64,000 nt of DNA from Mesotaenium endlicherianum (Eukaryota > Streptophyta > Zygnematophyceae > Zygnematales > Mesotaeniaceae): assembly GCA_009602735.1 (NCBI GenBank), contig WELA01010273.1, positions 220,011-284,010 on the forward strand, written 5' to 3'. Positions 10,101-21,881 of this stretch are shown piece after piece (positions within the stretch are counted from its first letter, which is position 1; each line of letters opens with the position of its first letter). The position numbers and the translations under genes were made by a program. The notes below the pieces were generated by a model that ran no database searches, was not told the DNA's origin, and saw only the letters and a program-made list of their open reading frames with translations.

Positions 10101-12343
10101 CTCTCAGTATATCACCTTATGGCGCACCCATCTTATTTGTTAAGAAGAAGGATGGCAAATGTGTGTGGATTACAGAGCTCTTAACAGAATTACAGTACAG
10201 AATAAGTATGCTATACCTAGAATCGAGGACTGTCTGATGCTAAAGTGTTCTGTAAGATAGATCTCAATAGTGCTTATCATCAAATCAGAATTGCTGAGGG
10301 GGATGAACACAAGATTGCTTTTCGCACACGTTATGGACACTATGAATTTAATGTGATGCCATTTGGACTGACTAATGCTCTTGCAAGCTTCGTAAGTGCT
10401 ATGAAAGACACTTTCAGGCCTTACTGGGATAAGTTTGTGCAAGTTTTCTTGGATGATATTAATTTTTTTCTAAAAATGAAGCTGAGGATGCTAAGTACTT
10501 GAAGGCGCTGATGGACACTCTGAGAAAAAATCAATTATACATAATGAGAATTATGAATTACAAAGGCGAGTGAACTGACCGACCTTACTAAAAAGGACAT
10601 AGGGTATGTGTGGGGGATAGAGCAGCAGGCTGCCCTTAAATATCCTCGTTGGTTTGCCCCAGTCTTAGCTGTGTATGACCCCAGCAAACTTGTGCAGGTG
10701 GCTACTGATGCCTTTGCCATGGGTGCTATTTTATTGCAGCCTGCTGACAAAACCACAAAAAGGATGGTAAGGTAAAGCAAGCGTGGCACCCTGTGCTGTA
10801 TGAGTCTATGAAATTCCATCCAGCTGAGATTAATTAATTTGTGCTTGATAAAGAGCTGTTGGCTATCATCCATGTTCTCAAACAGTGGAGAGCATACTTA
10901 CATGGAAAAGCTTAAGGTGATCATCGATCATCAAGCTCTGACTCACTTCCAGAAGAAGTCCAAGCTGTCGAGGAGGGAGAACCGCTGGAGCCAAATGCTG
11001 GAGCAGATCCAAGTCCAGATTGACTACAAACCAGGGAAGTTAAATCCTGCTGATGCACTCTCTAAAAGACCTGACTTGCAAGAAAGGAACTTTAGTCAAC
11101 ATACCGTGAATAAAATCTTTTGTGCACTCACTAAGTGCTTCTTTGAACAACTTAGGAAAGCCTACCTTTCTGACCCAACATTTGAGCCCAGTCCAACTGA
11201 TGGTGTGTGTCTTGCTACTGCACTCGGATATAGGCTGTAGGGAGGGGTCCGGGTAACTGAAACCACTTGAGGAAGGCAGAAGGTGGCGATTAAACTTGGA
11301 ATTTAGGTTTTTATTATTGAGTCACGCTCATGACAGTTTATTGGGAGGACATTTGGGGCAGGCCAAAGCTGTTGGCAAACTGGCACAACATTATCACTGG
11401 AAAGGGTTGCCTGGGGAGGTCTTGAAATATGCTATATCCTGTGATCAGTGTCAGAAAAACAAGTCTAGACACACACCACCGGGAGGGCTATTACAACCAC
11501 TTACCATCCCAGCTGGACGATGGGAAACGATATCCATAGATTGGGTGGTAACACTACCAAGAATTGCCAATGGGCATGATCCTATCCTGGTAGTAGAGGA
11601 TAAATTGACAAAAATGGTCATTCCCACCGCTGTCAAGGTGACTGCACTCAAACTTGCGAGACAGTTCTACATCAATGTAGTGCGCCAACCTGGGCTACCC
11701 TCCAATATTATCTCGGACAGAGACTAAAAATTCATTTCTAAGTTCTGGACAGCTTTAATAGGAGTCAAACAGCTGCTCAGCACAGCAAATTACCCTCAGA
11801 CCGATGGGCTGACTGAGAGAACTAATCGAGTTTTGCAAGAAGTGCTGAGAGCATATAATAACAAAAAGAAAGATGGGATGCATCAAATTCAATTTGCGAT
11901 CAACGTGCGGTGCATGCGTCAACGAGAAAGAATCCTTTTGAACTCAGTCTGGGTAGAGTCCCCAAGTCTCCTTTATATGTGCTAGGGGAGTCTTTGACTC
12001 GTCGTGAGTGAATTGACAACTCGGTCTCCCTTCAGTTGACTCAAAAATATGCTGACATCCTGTCAAAAGTCCAACAGAATCTGCACAAAGCCCAAGAATA
12101 TCAGTAAAAATATGCTAATCAACACCGTCGAGACCTGACATATTCTAAGGGCGATTCATATAAACTGCATCTTCAACACCTGTACCTGCCTGGATCAAGA
12201 AAAAGCTTGGTCCAATTTGGGTCGGTTCATATCCGGTGGTGCGCCATGTCGGTTAGAATGCTTACAAACTGAACATGTGAGCGGAATACGAGGGTCACCC
12301 AGTCTTTGAAGTCTCTTTCCTAAAACCATGCATCAAGGGTGAC
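10101..12343 (+). pseudogene. pol: Family B RT-RNase H-integrase remains (B2)
   Basis: This region shows RT motifs ([16 protein letters not shown] near 10330, VFLDDI near 10440), RNase H (near 10700), the integrase zinc finger ([16 protein letters not shown] near 11440) and core (SIDWVV near 11540, ISDRD near 11710), and the SH3-like linker before the chromodomain. The chromodomain itself follows at 24477 on the other side of element C. It has many breaks. Confidence 0.87.
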
Positions 12344-12942
12344 AGTAAGGTCATAGGTTTATGAAGTACATTTTGAGTTTTACAAAAGTATGACTTGATT
12401 GTATATTAGTGTAGAGTGCATTGTTTTGGTCATTTTGATATAAAGTTCATCGAATTTGGTCAAGTATTGAGAGAGTTACAGATTTCCGAAGTTTAAATAG
12501 TTTTGAGGTCGGTTGACGACTGTCCTTAATTCGCGGTGAACGCGACCGTCAGATTGACCGACCGCGTCGAGCGATCTGGCCCGTTAGAGTGAACTCGAAC
12601 CTTCACGTAAGTTCGGCTGACGCGTAGTGCCGACTAGGTCGATTTACCTAGAAGTTTCGATTTAGCCTAGCGCGTCTAAGATAGAATATTCTAGTAATGT
12701 CGATGCATGTATGTGGACATCAATTCGGCTCGACACGTCAAATGAGACAGATCTGGCTTACTCACAAATATTGTGGAAGGGATGATTTGACGAGCACTTC
12801 GGAAAATCCGTAGCTTCCTCCTAGAGCGGAGCACTTAGGCAGAAATTATAAATAGGCATAACTTCTTTGTTTCTTATCAATTTTCACTTCTGTAAATTTC
12901 TACGAGTTTGTAATGACAAGGCCTTTCATCCTACACCATTTG
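12344..12942 (+). repeat. Family C 5' LTR, 3' end lost
   Basis: It matches 23736-24330 of the family C 3' LTR base for base with about 10% differences. It begins GTAAGGTCATAGG and stops at CACCATTTG, where A2 is inserted. The missing last ~150 bases are present in the 3' LTR and in the solo LTR at 42098-42828. Confidence 0.9.
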
Positions 12943-13445
12943 TGTAGTGATTTGAGTTATTATACATTAGTTTGCATATATTTTAATGTTTTCAAATATA
13001 TTTGAAGTAGTATGGTGTGGAGTCAAGTGTGAATAGGTACTCTAGTAACTTGGTTCATGTCCTTTGAACCTTTCAAGGCATTTTCGAAGTTAGAGGAAAG
13101 ACCTAGAAGAACTCCATGTGGCAAAAGTCAGATGTGCCATTTTTAGGTCAAAAGGACATGTGTACATTATTCTAGAAAGAGGTGGCAAGTTTTGGGATGT
13201 GTTGGGTGCCAACACATCAACATACACCTTCCTAGAAATTACTTATGTAGCAAGTATATAAACAAGAGCTAGAACATAGAAAGACATTCCAGAATCACTC
13301 TTGTACTTGCCAAAATCCAGAAATATATTAACTTTCAAGAAGCCATCTCTCTTTCAAGAAGCTACCACTTGTGTTCAAAGATCCTTGTCTTGAATAGATA
13401 AAGTATTCTGTTTTACTAAGTACTTTATCTATCTGTTTCACTACA
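12943..13445 (+). repeat. Family A 5' LTR (A2)
   Basis: A 503-bp LTR with TG...CA ends, followed directly by the primer-binding site. A TATATAAAC box at about 13253-13262 is the likely promoter TATA element, so transcription would start some tens of bases later. Confidence 0.95.
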
Positions 13446-13446
13446 G

Positions 13447-13458
13447 TGGTATCGGAGC
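13447..13458 (+). other. Primer-binding site of A2
   Basis: TGGTATCGGAGC starts two bases after the LTR. It fits the 3' end of initiator tRNA-Met with one base unlike the usual land-plant site (G where TGGTATCAGAGC has A). Confidence 0.87.
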
Positions 13459-13482
13459 TAGGCACTTTGGTAGCACAAGAAG

Positions 13483-14763
13483 ATGGCCGATCCTCAAGAC
13501 CAACAGCAAGCTTTCGAAGGAAGCCCTTCCTCTCCAAGACACCCTCCTCCAGCGCCGATGGGAGAGCCCACTCAAGAAAATCTGCAACAACAAGAAGCAC
13601 CACAAGGAGGAGCACACCCTCCTCCAGCGTCGATGGGAGAGCCTACTCAAGGAAATCTGCAACAACAAGAAGCACCACAAGGAGGAGCACCGTCAAATCC
13701 CGTGGCAGCCGCTATAGCAAAGTTGACCCCACCACAAGGAGTTCCCGCAAATGAGTGGGCAGCCTTCCTAATGACCGTCCACAACCAAGTGGGCTTGGCC
13801 ACCTATGAAGCAACCGTGCAAGCGTCAAGAGAAGCTATGGCTGCCATGGTTGCCCCTATTGCGAGCAATGCTCAAAATCCAGCCCCGGCTCAAGCGCCTC
13901 CACAAGAGCCAACGAGAGCAAGGAAACTCATCAAGCCCGGCAAACCCGACACTTTCAACCCCGGGAAAGGTGCCAACCTGAATTTATGGCTCTACCAAGT
14001 GGAGACGTACCTCGCGTTCCTTGAAGTACCCGAGGAGGACTACGTTCCCTTTGCCGTTACCTTACTTAGAGGAGCAGCAACATCATGGTGGCGTAACTAT
14101 CAAGCGGCTATATATCAAGCTATGGCGCACCCCATGCTCGGCCAAGAGCCCCCACCATCATATGCAAGATGGGCAGATTTTCGTGAGGCCCTCAAGAAGC
14201 AATTCATGCCCATCAATGCGGAGAAGATTGCCCGAGGAAAGCTCCACCATCTCAAGCAAACGACGTCCGTTCAAGAGTATACATCCAGATTTCACGCCCT
14301 CACTCTTGAGATCCCCAACATGTCTCTCGAGGAGAAGATTGACCGTTACATCTTTGGCCTCAAACCCAAGGTGGCAAAGGAAGTGGAGTTACGCGACTTG
14401 ACGGACTTCTCAAAGATCATTGAAGTGGCCCAAAAGGTGGATACCTTGGATTTCAAGCACTCCGTGCCTTCATCTTCACGGGTACCGACGACGCGGGTGT
14501 ACGCAGCCCCTTCCACATCCGAATCTGGACCCACACCCATGGAAATCGGAGTTATTAAAAGGGACCCCGCGGCTGCCCGGAAGAGTGGAAGACCCTCCAA
14601 TGACACTTATGATGCAAGAAACCAGCAAGGAGTGAAAGCAAGACTCTCCCCGGCTGAAAAAGAAGCTCTCATGACGGCTGGACTATGCTTCTATTGCAAG
14701 GAAAAGGGCCATCGTGCACTTTCATGCCCCAAAAAGTTGTCAAAAAACGGACAGCGCCGGTAG
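13483..14763 (+). CDS. gag: Family A gag polyprotein (A2)
   Basis: This 426-codon frame starts 38 nt after the LTR. Residues 1-70 are Pro/Gln-rich with an internal duplication. Residues about 150-320 form the capsid-type gag region with [23 protein letters not shown] and [17 protein letters not shown]. Residues 402-415 are a CCHC zinc knuckle that would bind the element RNA. Its last 79 bases overlap the start of pol, which lies in the -1 frame relative to gag. Such overlaps are used by many LTR elements for translational frameshifting; that use is inferred here. The gene is uninterrupted and nearly identical in DNA to gag of A1. Confidence 0.95.
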   Translation: MADPQDQQQAFEGSPSSPRHPPPAPMGEPTQENLQQQEAPQGGAHPPPASMGEPTQGNLQQQEAPQGGAPSNPVAAAIAKLTPPQGVPANEWAAFLMTVHNQVGLATYEATVQASREAMAAMVAPIASNAQNPAPAQAPPQEPTRARKLIKPGKPDTFNPGKGANLNLWLYQVETYLAFLEVPEEDYVPFAVTLLRGAATSWWRNYQAAIYQAMAHPMLGQEPPPSYARWADFREALKKQFMPINAEKIARGKLHHLKQTTSVQEYTSRFHALTLEIPNMSLEEKIDRYIFGLKPKVAKEVELRDLTDFSKIIEVAQKVDTLDFKHSVPSSSRVPTTRVYAAPSTSESGPTPMEIGVIKRDPAAARKSGRPSNDTYDARNQQGVKARLSPAEKEALMTAGLCFYCKEKGHRALSCPKKLSKNGQRR

Positions 14764-17700
14764 GCCAGGAGCCTACCACCCCAAGACCCACTTCACGAGA
14801 AGGCAACACGCCAAGTGAGGTGGAGACCCCCGTTGAAGACGACGTTCCAGCCCCAATGAGTTTGAGAGGTTACCTTGGAGGAGAGAAGGTCCACATCTTG
14901 GTGGATAGCGGAGCTCAAGGCAACTTCATTGCTGCAGATTTTGCCACCAAGCACGGTATTACTATGCGAACTCTTGACCACGACGAGGAGATTATGATGC
15001 CCGATGGATTCTCCTATACTACCCCTTCCAAGAAGACGTACCCCTTGGCACTCTCTATCAAGTCCTTCAAGGATAGAGTAGTGTTCTCCCCCATGCAATT
15101 GGGCAAGTACGACGTCATCCTAGGGACGCCTTGGTTGACCAAGCACAACCCCCAAGTTGATTGGAGGACCGGTACTATCAAGATCAAGAATGACATCACT
15201 TCAAGAATCTGTATTTTGCGCGCAATCCAGAATATCCAGACCCAAGACATCCAGAAGCCGGCACACGAGATACTATTGTCCGCCCTCCAACTCAAGAGAC
15301 TTGTGAGGAAGGGACACGAGCTTCTTTTGGCCTTGATCACGCCAAAAGACATCAAGAAAGACATCGAGAGTCAAGAAGGCAGCCCCGTTCCCAAGGAGAT
15401 ACAAGAAGTCTTTGAGGACTACAAAGAAGTGTTCTCCCCGGAATTGCCCAAGGGCCTACCCCCCAAAAGATTCGTAGACCACAAGATAGAGTTGGAGCCC
15501 GGAAGCAAGCCCATCTCTCGGCCTACGTTCAAAATGTCATACACGGAGCTAGACGAAGTCAAGAAGCAAATCAAGGAGCTACTGGAGCATGGCTTCATTC
15601 GACCTAGCAAGTCGCCATTTGGAGCCCCGGTGCTATTTGTCAAGAAGAAAGATGGTACCTTGAGGATGTGTGTGGACTATCGCGCCCTCAACAAGATCAC
15701 CATCAAGAATCGATACCCGCTGCCGCGCATGGATGAGCTCATGGACCGGCTGGTTGGAGCCAAGTACTTCACGAAGATTGACTTACGGAGCGGCTACCAC
15801 CAGATTCGCATCGCAGAACCGGACATAGAGAAGACGGCATTCAGGACAAGATATGGACATTTTGAGTTCATGGTCCTGCCATTTGGACTCACCAACGCGC
15901 CAGCAACTTTCATGACTATGATGAACACCATATTTCAGCCCATGTTGGACAGATTTGTGGTGGTATTCATCGATGACATCCTTATCTACAGCAAGACCCT
16001 TGAAGAGCATGCGAGACACTTGAAAGAAGTCCTTGAAGTATTGAAGCAAAACAAGCTGTTTGCGAAGGAGTCAAAATGCGAGTTTGCCAAACAAGAAGTG
16101 GAGTTCCTAGGTCTCCACGTGACTGCTGATGGCATCAAGATAGACCCCAAGAAGACCACGGTGGTGGAGGAATGGCCAACCCCCACGACCAAGAAAGAAC
16201 TCCAGTCATTCTTGGGATTTGCCAATTGGTACAGAAAATTCATCCAAGGCTTCTCGCACATAGCAGCCCCCCTGACAGATCTACTCAAGAAGGACAGGCT
16301 ATATACATGGACCGAGAAAGAGGAAGAGGCATTTCAAGAGTTAAAGCGAAGATTGACCACATCCCCGGTGCTCACACTCCCAAGTCCAAACCCAGATTGG
16401 CCCTTCCACGTCATCACCGATGCATCTTCCTATGCAATAGGAGCAATCCTGCTTCAAGACCAAGGCAAGGGACTGCAGCCCATCGCCTACGAGTCAAGGA
16501 AGCTAAATCCAGCCGAGCAAAATTATACAACCACGGAGCGAGAGGCATTGGCGATTGTACATGCCTTGAAGGTTTGGCGCTGCTACGTTGAAGGACGCAA
16601 AGTACTGGTCACCACGGACCACGAGGCGTTAAAGCACCTCCAGACGCAGCCGTATCTCTCAAGGAGACAAGCAAGATGGAGCGGATACTTGCAACAATAC
16701 AACATCACGATTCAGTACCAGCCCGGCAAGACAAACCCGGCTGACCCCCTCTCAAGACTGCAATTAAATGCAGTGATGGTATCCCTGAAGACAGATCTGG
16801 AAGCTCGATTTTCAGCCGCCTATGAAAGAGACCCTTACTACAAGAACGGAGAAGCAGCCTTGGACCCATGCAAGAAGCAAGAAGGCAATTATTGGGTGAG
16901 GCAAGATACGGGCCAGAGATGTGTTCCTAATGACTTAGACCTCCGGCTCTTGCTTCTACGAGAAGCACACGACAACCCTCTTGGAGGACACTTTGGAATC
17001 CTAAGGACCACGGGCGTTCTAGCTAGGACTTATTGTTGGCCAGGCATGTCTAAGCAAGTCAAGGAGTACTGCAGGAGCTGTGACACATGCCAAAGAATCA
17101 AGCCATCATCGCAAAAGGCGGGAGGACTCCTCCAACCACTACCAATCCCCGAAAGACAATGGACGGACATCTCAATGGACCTTATCGTGGACTTGCCCGT
17201 GACACCTCGAGGCCATAATGCAATACTCACGGTGGTGGACAGACTTACCAAGATGGCTCATTTTATTCCCACGACGACTAAGGCTACAGCACCACAACTT
17301 GCAAGACTCATCTTTGACAACATCTTCCGACTCCATGGACTACCATCAAGAATTGTGTCAGATAGAGATCCAAGATTCACAAGCCATTTCTGGAAAAATC
17401 TCTTCAAGAACTTGGGTACATCGCTGGATATGTCTACTGCCTACCACCCACAATCAGATGGGCAAACCGAGCGTATGAATCGTACCCTAAAGACCTCTCT
17501 AAAGGCCTACGTGTCTACCCTCGAGCAAGACTGGGACATGTACTTGACCCCCCTCGAGTTTGCCTACAACAACACTACGCAGGCCTCTACCCAAGAGTCC
17601 CCATTCTTCCTCAACTATGGCTTCCATCCGACCACGCCACTGAGCTTCACGGCTGGCCATGATGAAGTACCTGCAGCCACAGATTTTATGGAGACATTAG

Positions 17701-18350
17701 AAGCAGCCCTTACAGCAGCGAAGAAAGCTCTACAACACGCGCAAGATGCTCAAGCAAGAGTGGCGAACAGATCCAGAAGAGAAATTACGTACAGAGTGGG
17801 TGACAACGTGTTACTATCATCCAAGAACATTTCCCTGAACAACAGGCCTGCCGGCAGCAAGTTCTCTCCCAAGTATTTGGGACCCTTCAAGATTATCCAG
17901 CAAGTCAACCCCGTTGCTTTCAAGCTAGAACTTCCCCAGACTATGCACATCGACCCCGTATTCCACGCTTCCCTCTTCAAGCCATATGTGCAACCCGACA
18001 ACAAGTTCCCAGGACGTGTGACAACCCCACCAGCCCCAACAATAGTGGATGATCATTTGGAGTACGAAGTGGAAGACATAGTGGCTATGAGAAATTTCAG
18101 GAGACAGCAGCAATACTTGATCAAGTGGAAAGGATATCCAGATTCGGAGAATAGTTGGGTGGCGGCGCACTACCTTGACAAAGTTCAGAGAAAGTTGAAG
18201 CGCTTCCATGCCGCCAACCCCCATCTTGGACCAGCCCCAAGTCTCTCTACTAGAAGCCCGAAGACTTCAGGGAGGCAGCCTGCCACCATCAAGAAGCAGC
18301 AGAAGACCCCTTGGAGGCAGCCTGCAAGAACAAGAAAGAGGAAAAATTGA
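14685..18350 (+). CDS. pol: Family A pol polyprotein (protease, RT, RNase H, integrase, chromodomain)
   Basis: A single 1221-codon frame. Aspartic protease has DSGAQGN at residues 74-80. Reverse transcriptase shows MCVDYRALN near 325, [14 protein letters not shown] near 400 and FIDDIL near 427. RNase H begins with [15 protein letters not shown] near 575. Integrase has the HHCC finger ([10 protein letters not shown] near 761 and CDTCQR near 800) and catalytic acidic residues in MDLIVDLP (about 830), VSDRDPRF (about 890) and [10 protein letters not shown] (about 925). A chromodomain ([15 protein letters not shown]) at about 1124-1177 ends the protein before a basic tail. This marks a chromovirus. 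The first methionine lies inside the gag overlap, so real translation probably enters by frameshifting from gag. It is uninterrupted. Confidence 0.95.
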   Translation: MLLLQGKGPSCTFMPQKVVKKRTAPVGQEPTTPRPTSREGNTPSEVETPVEDDVPAPMSLRGYLGGEKVHILVDSGAQGNFIAADFATKHGITMRTLDHDEEIMMPDGFSYTTPSKKTYPLALSIKSFKDRVVFSPMQLGKYDVILGTPWLTKHNPQVDWRTGTIKIKNDITSRICILRAIQNIQTQDIQKPAHEILLSALQLKRLVRKGHELLLALITPKDIKKDIESQEGSPVPKEIQEVFEDYKEVFSPELPKGLPPKRFVDHKIELEPGSKPISRPTFKMSYTELDEVKKQIKELLEHGFIRPSKSPFGAPVLFVKKKDGTLRMCVDYRALNKITIKNRYPLPRMDELMDRLVGAKYFTKIDLRSGYHQIRIAEPDIEKTAFRTRYGHFEFMVLPFGLTNAPATFMTMMNTIFQPMLDRFVVVFIDDILIYSKTLEEHARHLKEVLEVLKQNKLFAKESKCEFAKQEVEFLGLHVTADGIKIDPKKTTVVEEWPTPTTKKELQSFLGFANWYRKFIQGFSHIAAPLTDLLKKDRLYTWTEKEEEAFQELKRRLTTSPVLTLPSPNPDWPFHVITDASSYAIGAILLQDQGKGLQPIAYESRKLNPAEQNYTTTEREALAIVHALKVWRCYVEGRKVLVTTDHEALKHLQTQPYLSRRQARWSGYLQQYNITIQYQPGKTNPADPLSRLQLNAVMVSLKTDLEARFSAAYERDPYYKNGEAALDPCKKQEGNYWVRQDTGQRCVPNDLDLRLLLLREAHDNPLGGHFGILRTTGVLARTYCWPGMSKQVKEYCRSCDTCQRIKPSSQKAGGLLQPLPIPERQWTDISMDLIVDLPVTPRGHNAILTVVDRLTKMAHFIPTTTKATAPQLARLIFDNIFRLHGLPSRIVSDRDPRFTSHFWKNLFKNLGTSLDMSTAYHPQSDGQTERMNRTLKTSLKAYVSTLEQDWDMYLTPLEFAYNNTTQASTQESPFFLNYGFHPTTPLSFTAGHDEVPAATDFMETLEAALTAAKKALQHAQDAQARVANRSRREITYRVGDNVLLSSKNISLNNRPAGSKFSPKYLGPFKIIQQVNPVAFKLELPQTMHIDPVFHASLFKPYVQPDNKFPGRVTTPPAPTIVDDHLEYEVEDIVAMRNFRRQQQYLIKWKGYPDSENSWVAAHYLDKVQRKLKRFHAANPHLGPAPSLSTRSPKTSGRQPATIKKQQKTPWRQPARTRKRKN

Positions 18351-19109
18351 CATTAGACACTCTTCTCTTCTCGCAGTTTCTGGACAGAAAACTAAAACTG
18401 CTACTGGTAATAGGTCTCTGCATAATAAATTCTGAAAATTTACCTGGCTGTAGTCCATGAGTAGCCGGTCATTTAGAGTCCAAGTTTGCTCAATTTGGAG
18501 CACTGGTGAGAGAGATATGATGCTCTAAGTAGAAGGGGGTCAGGCTGCTGGCATTGTTAGGACAGAATATGCCTTCTGACATTGTGCCTTCCCCTGAACT
18601 TGGAATGCTCTGAAACTCAAGACTCTGGTAGAACATCTTACAGCGCCCAGTTTGAGACTTAGTTTGCAGAATTTGGAGAAGTATAGAAGGACTTATGATT
18701 TTCAGAAGTTTCTGCACAGATTTGGAGGAGTGCCTACTCTCTCAGCTCTCAACGACACTCCAGAAATGAGAATGCTCTCAAATTTGGTGACCCGGTAGAG
18801 TTCTCCGACGCGGTCCGTCTGGCACTCGAATTTTCAGATTTGGAGCAGTTCTGTGGCCGCTATGAATTTTTGAGTTCGTGGCAGATTCTGGGCCAACTTG
18901 TACAATTTTCTTTATCATTAAGGAGTAGGCTAGCCAATAAGGTCACACCACCTACGACCTTGCCTAGTCTACCTTACATGTGTAGCACCTGACTTGGCGC
19001 CTTTGACTAGTCCTCTTCACATGTGTGGCATCTGACTTGAAACTGTTGACTAGTTTGCTCCACATGTGTAAGACCTGACTTGACGCGCCGAGACGTCGCT
19101 TTTTCTATC
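18351..19109 (+). other. Family A 3' non-coding region with degenerate repeats
   Basis: No coding frame is evident in these 760 bases. Two related units of about 170 bp can be seen (AGTTTGC..AATTTGGAG at about 18483 and 18660; AATGCTCT-containing partners at about 18603 and 18771). The last third holds the shorter tandem repeat listed separately. The distal part is also preserved in the family A stump at 8788-9045. Confidence 0.6.
18964..19090 (+). repeat. Three tandem ~45-bp repeats in family A 3' region
   Basis: Three successive units share the order ACATGTG, CTGACTTG and, in the first two, TTGACTAG (ACATGTG at about 18976, 19020 and 19063). The same three units are in the stump at about 8900-9020. 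They lie just before the polypurine tract. Their role is unknown; RNA structure or a transcription-factor site array are possible. Confidence 0.65.
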
Positions 19110-19119
19110 GGGGGGGTGA
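19110..19119 (+). other. Polypurine tract of A2
   Basis: GGGGGGGTGA abuts the 3' LTR and would prime plus-strand DNA synthesis. The corresponding tract in the family A stump is GGGGGAGTAA before 9046. Confidence 0.8.
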
Positions 19120-19571
19120 TGTAGTGATTTGAGTTATTATATATTAGTTTGCATATATTTTAATGTTTTCAAATATATTTGGAGTAGTATTGTGTGGAGT
19201 CAAGTGTGAATAGGTACTCTAGTAACTTGGTTCATGTCCTTTGAACCTTCCAAGGCATTTTCGAAGTTAGAGGAAAGACCTAGAAGAACTCCATGTGGCA
19301 AAAGTCAGATGTGCCATTTTTAGGTCAAAAGGACATGTGTACATTATCCCAGAAAGAGGTGGCAAATTTTGGGATGTGTTGGGTGCCAACACATCAACAT
19401 ACACCTTCCTAGAAATTACTTATGTAGCAAGTATATAAACAAGAGCTAGAACATAGAAAGACATTCCAGAATCACTCTTGTACTTGCCAAAATCCAGAAA
19501 TATATGAACTTTCAAGAAGCCATCTCTCTTTCAAGAAGCTACCACTTGTGTTCAAAGATCCTTGTCTTGAA
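19120..19571 (+). repeat. Family A 3' LTR (A2), end missing
   Basis: It matches 12943-13395 with about eight substitutions. It stops about 50 bases before the expected CACTACA end and runs directly into family C protease sequence. Confidence 0.93.
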
Positions 19572-20961
19572 GTGAGGAAGTTATGGAACAGGCAGAGTTG
19601 GGTCACCATGAGGTGATATTGGGCCGACCATGGCTAAGGAAAGCCAACCCTCAAGTGCACTGGAGCACTGGACTAGTGAAATTGCAAGGGCGTGATAGTC
19701 AAAAACGAAACAGGTGGAGGTAGATACGACCACAAGTAACTGTCTTTTGTCGAGCCTGCAAGTTAAGAAGCTATGCAGGGCGAATCAGGTGAAGGAGATG
19801 TACCTTGTTTTGGTGGCCCTGGCCAGGTCATCAGATGGAGCAAGTGTGAATCCTAACAGCTTGGGCAAATCTACTCCGCCGGAGGAGCAAGTAGTGGTGT
19901 CTGATCCCCTTGCTCAGAGGGAGCAGAGCCCAATTGCTCAAGAGAAGAAACCTGCTGAGATGCCTGCCCAAATTAAGGCGCTGTTGGAGGAGTTCAAGTG
20001 CGTCTTTCCTGAGGAGCTACCTGCAGGATTACCTCCACAGAGAGCTATGGAGCACAAGATCGAGTTGGAACCAAGGAGCAAGCCACCAGTGAGACCCGCC
20101 TATTAACAATCGTTTGCGGAGTTGGATGAGTTGAAGAAGCAACTGACAGAGTTATTGGAGAAGGGATTCATCCGACCCAACGAGTCTCCATTTGCAGCGC
20201 CAGTCTTATTTGTGAAGAAGAAGGATAGGAATATGAAGATGTGTGTCGACTACTGGGCTCTCAACAAGGTCACCATCAAGAACAGGTACCCACTTCCACG
20301 AGTGGACGAGTTGATTGACAGGCTTGTCGGGGCAAAGTATTTCTCGAAGATCGATTTGAGGAGTGGCTATCACCAGGTACGAAGTGCGAAAGGAGACGTT
20401 CAAAGAACTGCTTTCAGGACTCGTTATGGGTTATTCGAGTTCACAGTCATGCTTTTTGGGTTGACTAATGCACCCGCTACATTCATGGGACTCATGAACA
20501 GTATCTTCAGACCCAATTTGCACCAGTTTGTGATAATGTTTGTGGACGACATCTTGATCTATTTGAAGACCTAGGAAGAGCATGTGGAGCATCTGAGGAA
20601 GGTGTTGGAGGTCTTGAGAGATCTGAAGCTGTATGGTAAGATGAGCAAGTGCAACTTCTGTCTCAAGGAAGTCGAGTTTCTTGGATACATAGTGGGAGCT
20701 GAAGGAGTCAAGGTGGAGCAGAAGAAGGTGCAAGCAGTCAGAGATTGGCCGGTACCTGCTGATATTCATCAACTCAGGAGTTTCCTCGGCATGGCGAATT
20801 ATTATCGACGTTTCATTGAAGGATTTGCCAAGGTGTATGCACCGCTGACGGACATGTTGAAGAAGCAAGACAAGTGGTTATGGGGTGACAAGGAGCAGCA
20901 AGCTTTTGAGAAGATTAAGGAGCTGTTGACACAAGCACCTGTGTTGGCAATTGCGAGTCCA

Positions 20962-21881
20962 TGTAACGATTTGAGCTTTTGAGGCGTATTTGGGACATTT
21001 TCCCAATTACCTAAAATACGATATACTATTTGTCATAAGATATTTGATAAATGATTGCATCACATTGAACTATTCGCCACACACGTGTGCCGATTAATTC
21101 CCGGTCGATTGGCGAAACGACCGAGATACTATTGCAAAAAGCGTCGTAACGTAATTCGACTACTTCGCAAAAGTATGACATAATTCTTCATAAAGTTACT
21201 TTGAATATTTATGAGATGATAATTTAATTAATCATTGTATGATTAAGTTATTTTGATTGTCATTATTACAAATAATGGACAATCACAGATTTCGGATTAC
21301 GACTAGTCGTAATACGAAGAAACTGTCGTATCATTAATACAAACAAACAGTCGTAAGGTCAAACGAAATGAAATATGCAAAGTCGCTTTGCATCCGAGCG
21401 GATTCGAACCCGCGACCTTCGTTTGAAACGTTCACACCTAACCGATGGGCCAAAGTAGCTCTTTAAACTACCGGTCCATGACGAAAGCATGTGTAGGCGA
21501 CTCCGCGATCAATCGCGAGAACGCGAAAACGCCCGTTTGGCTCAAACGGTTTTTCGGAAACCGTCGAAAAGTCTCCAAACGGCCAACTGCGCGTTTCGAG
21601 CATTCGGCCGAATGGGACACGTCCCTTCGACCGTTTTCGTTGAACATGAACCAGTGCCCTAGGTGGTGACTGGAAGCACTCCAGTGCCTCATGTTGTGCA
21701 GGTATAAATACCTGCAGAGTCATTGTGAGTGCAACTCTCACAAGCACACGTTCTACGTTAGTTTTCACTTTCGCTCTTTCGAGTATTCGTCAATTTCCAC
21801 AAGCATACAAATTTTTCTCCCACTTGAATAAAATATTCCTTGAATACCGAGGAAAGATCCTCTCAAAAAGCAGAAACGTCA
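20962..21881 (+). repeat. Solo LTR of family D (920 bp) in element C
   Basis: TGTAACGATTTG...GAAACGTCA has TG...CA ends and is bracketed by a perfect 5-bp duplication GTCCA (20957-20961 and 21882-21886). Removing it leaves continuous family C RT-RNase H sequence. A GTATAAATA box at about 21703 suits an LTR promoter and suggests plus orientation. No internal coding region is present, so it is a solo LTR. No other copy occurs in the window. Confidence 0.85.
21390..21463 (-). other. tRNA-like sequence inside solo LTR D
   Basis: On the minus strand, TGGCCCATCGG fits a tRNA D-arm/A box and GGTTCGAATCC is a perfect B box, at tRNA-like spacing. The T stem is imperfect and neither the acceptor stem nor the anticodon stem pairs well, so it is not a working tRNA gene as read. 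It may be a decayed tRNA or tRNA-derived insert within the LTR. Confidence 0.55.

Larger units (their letters stand above)
12943..19571 (+). mobile_element. Family A Ty3/gypsy element A2, nearly whole
   Basis: The parts are 5' LTR, primer-binding site, gag, overlapping pol, 3' non-coding region, polypurine tract and a 3' LTR lacking about its last 50 bases. Coding regions look whole. The LTRs differ at about 8 of 452 comparable positions by eye, so it is the youngest insertion in the window. It lies in the family C 5' LTR; the left flank ATTTG (12938-12942) would be one half of the target duplication, and the right half was lost in the deletion that also removed C gag. Confidence 0.95.

Noticed and set aside
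18208-18435. Small frames after family A pol
   Set aside because: They overlap the end of pol or the repeat-bearing 3' region and have no conserved counterpart in the stump at 8788-9045.
21390-21463. Functional tRNA gene
   Set aside because: A-box and B-box motifs are present but acceptor and anticodon stems do not pair, and it sits within a solo LTR.
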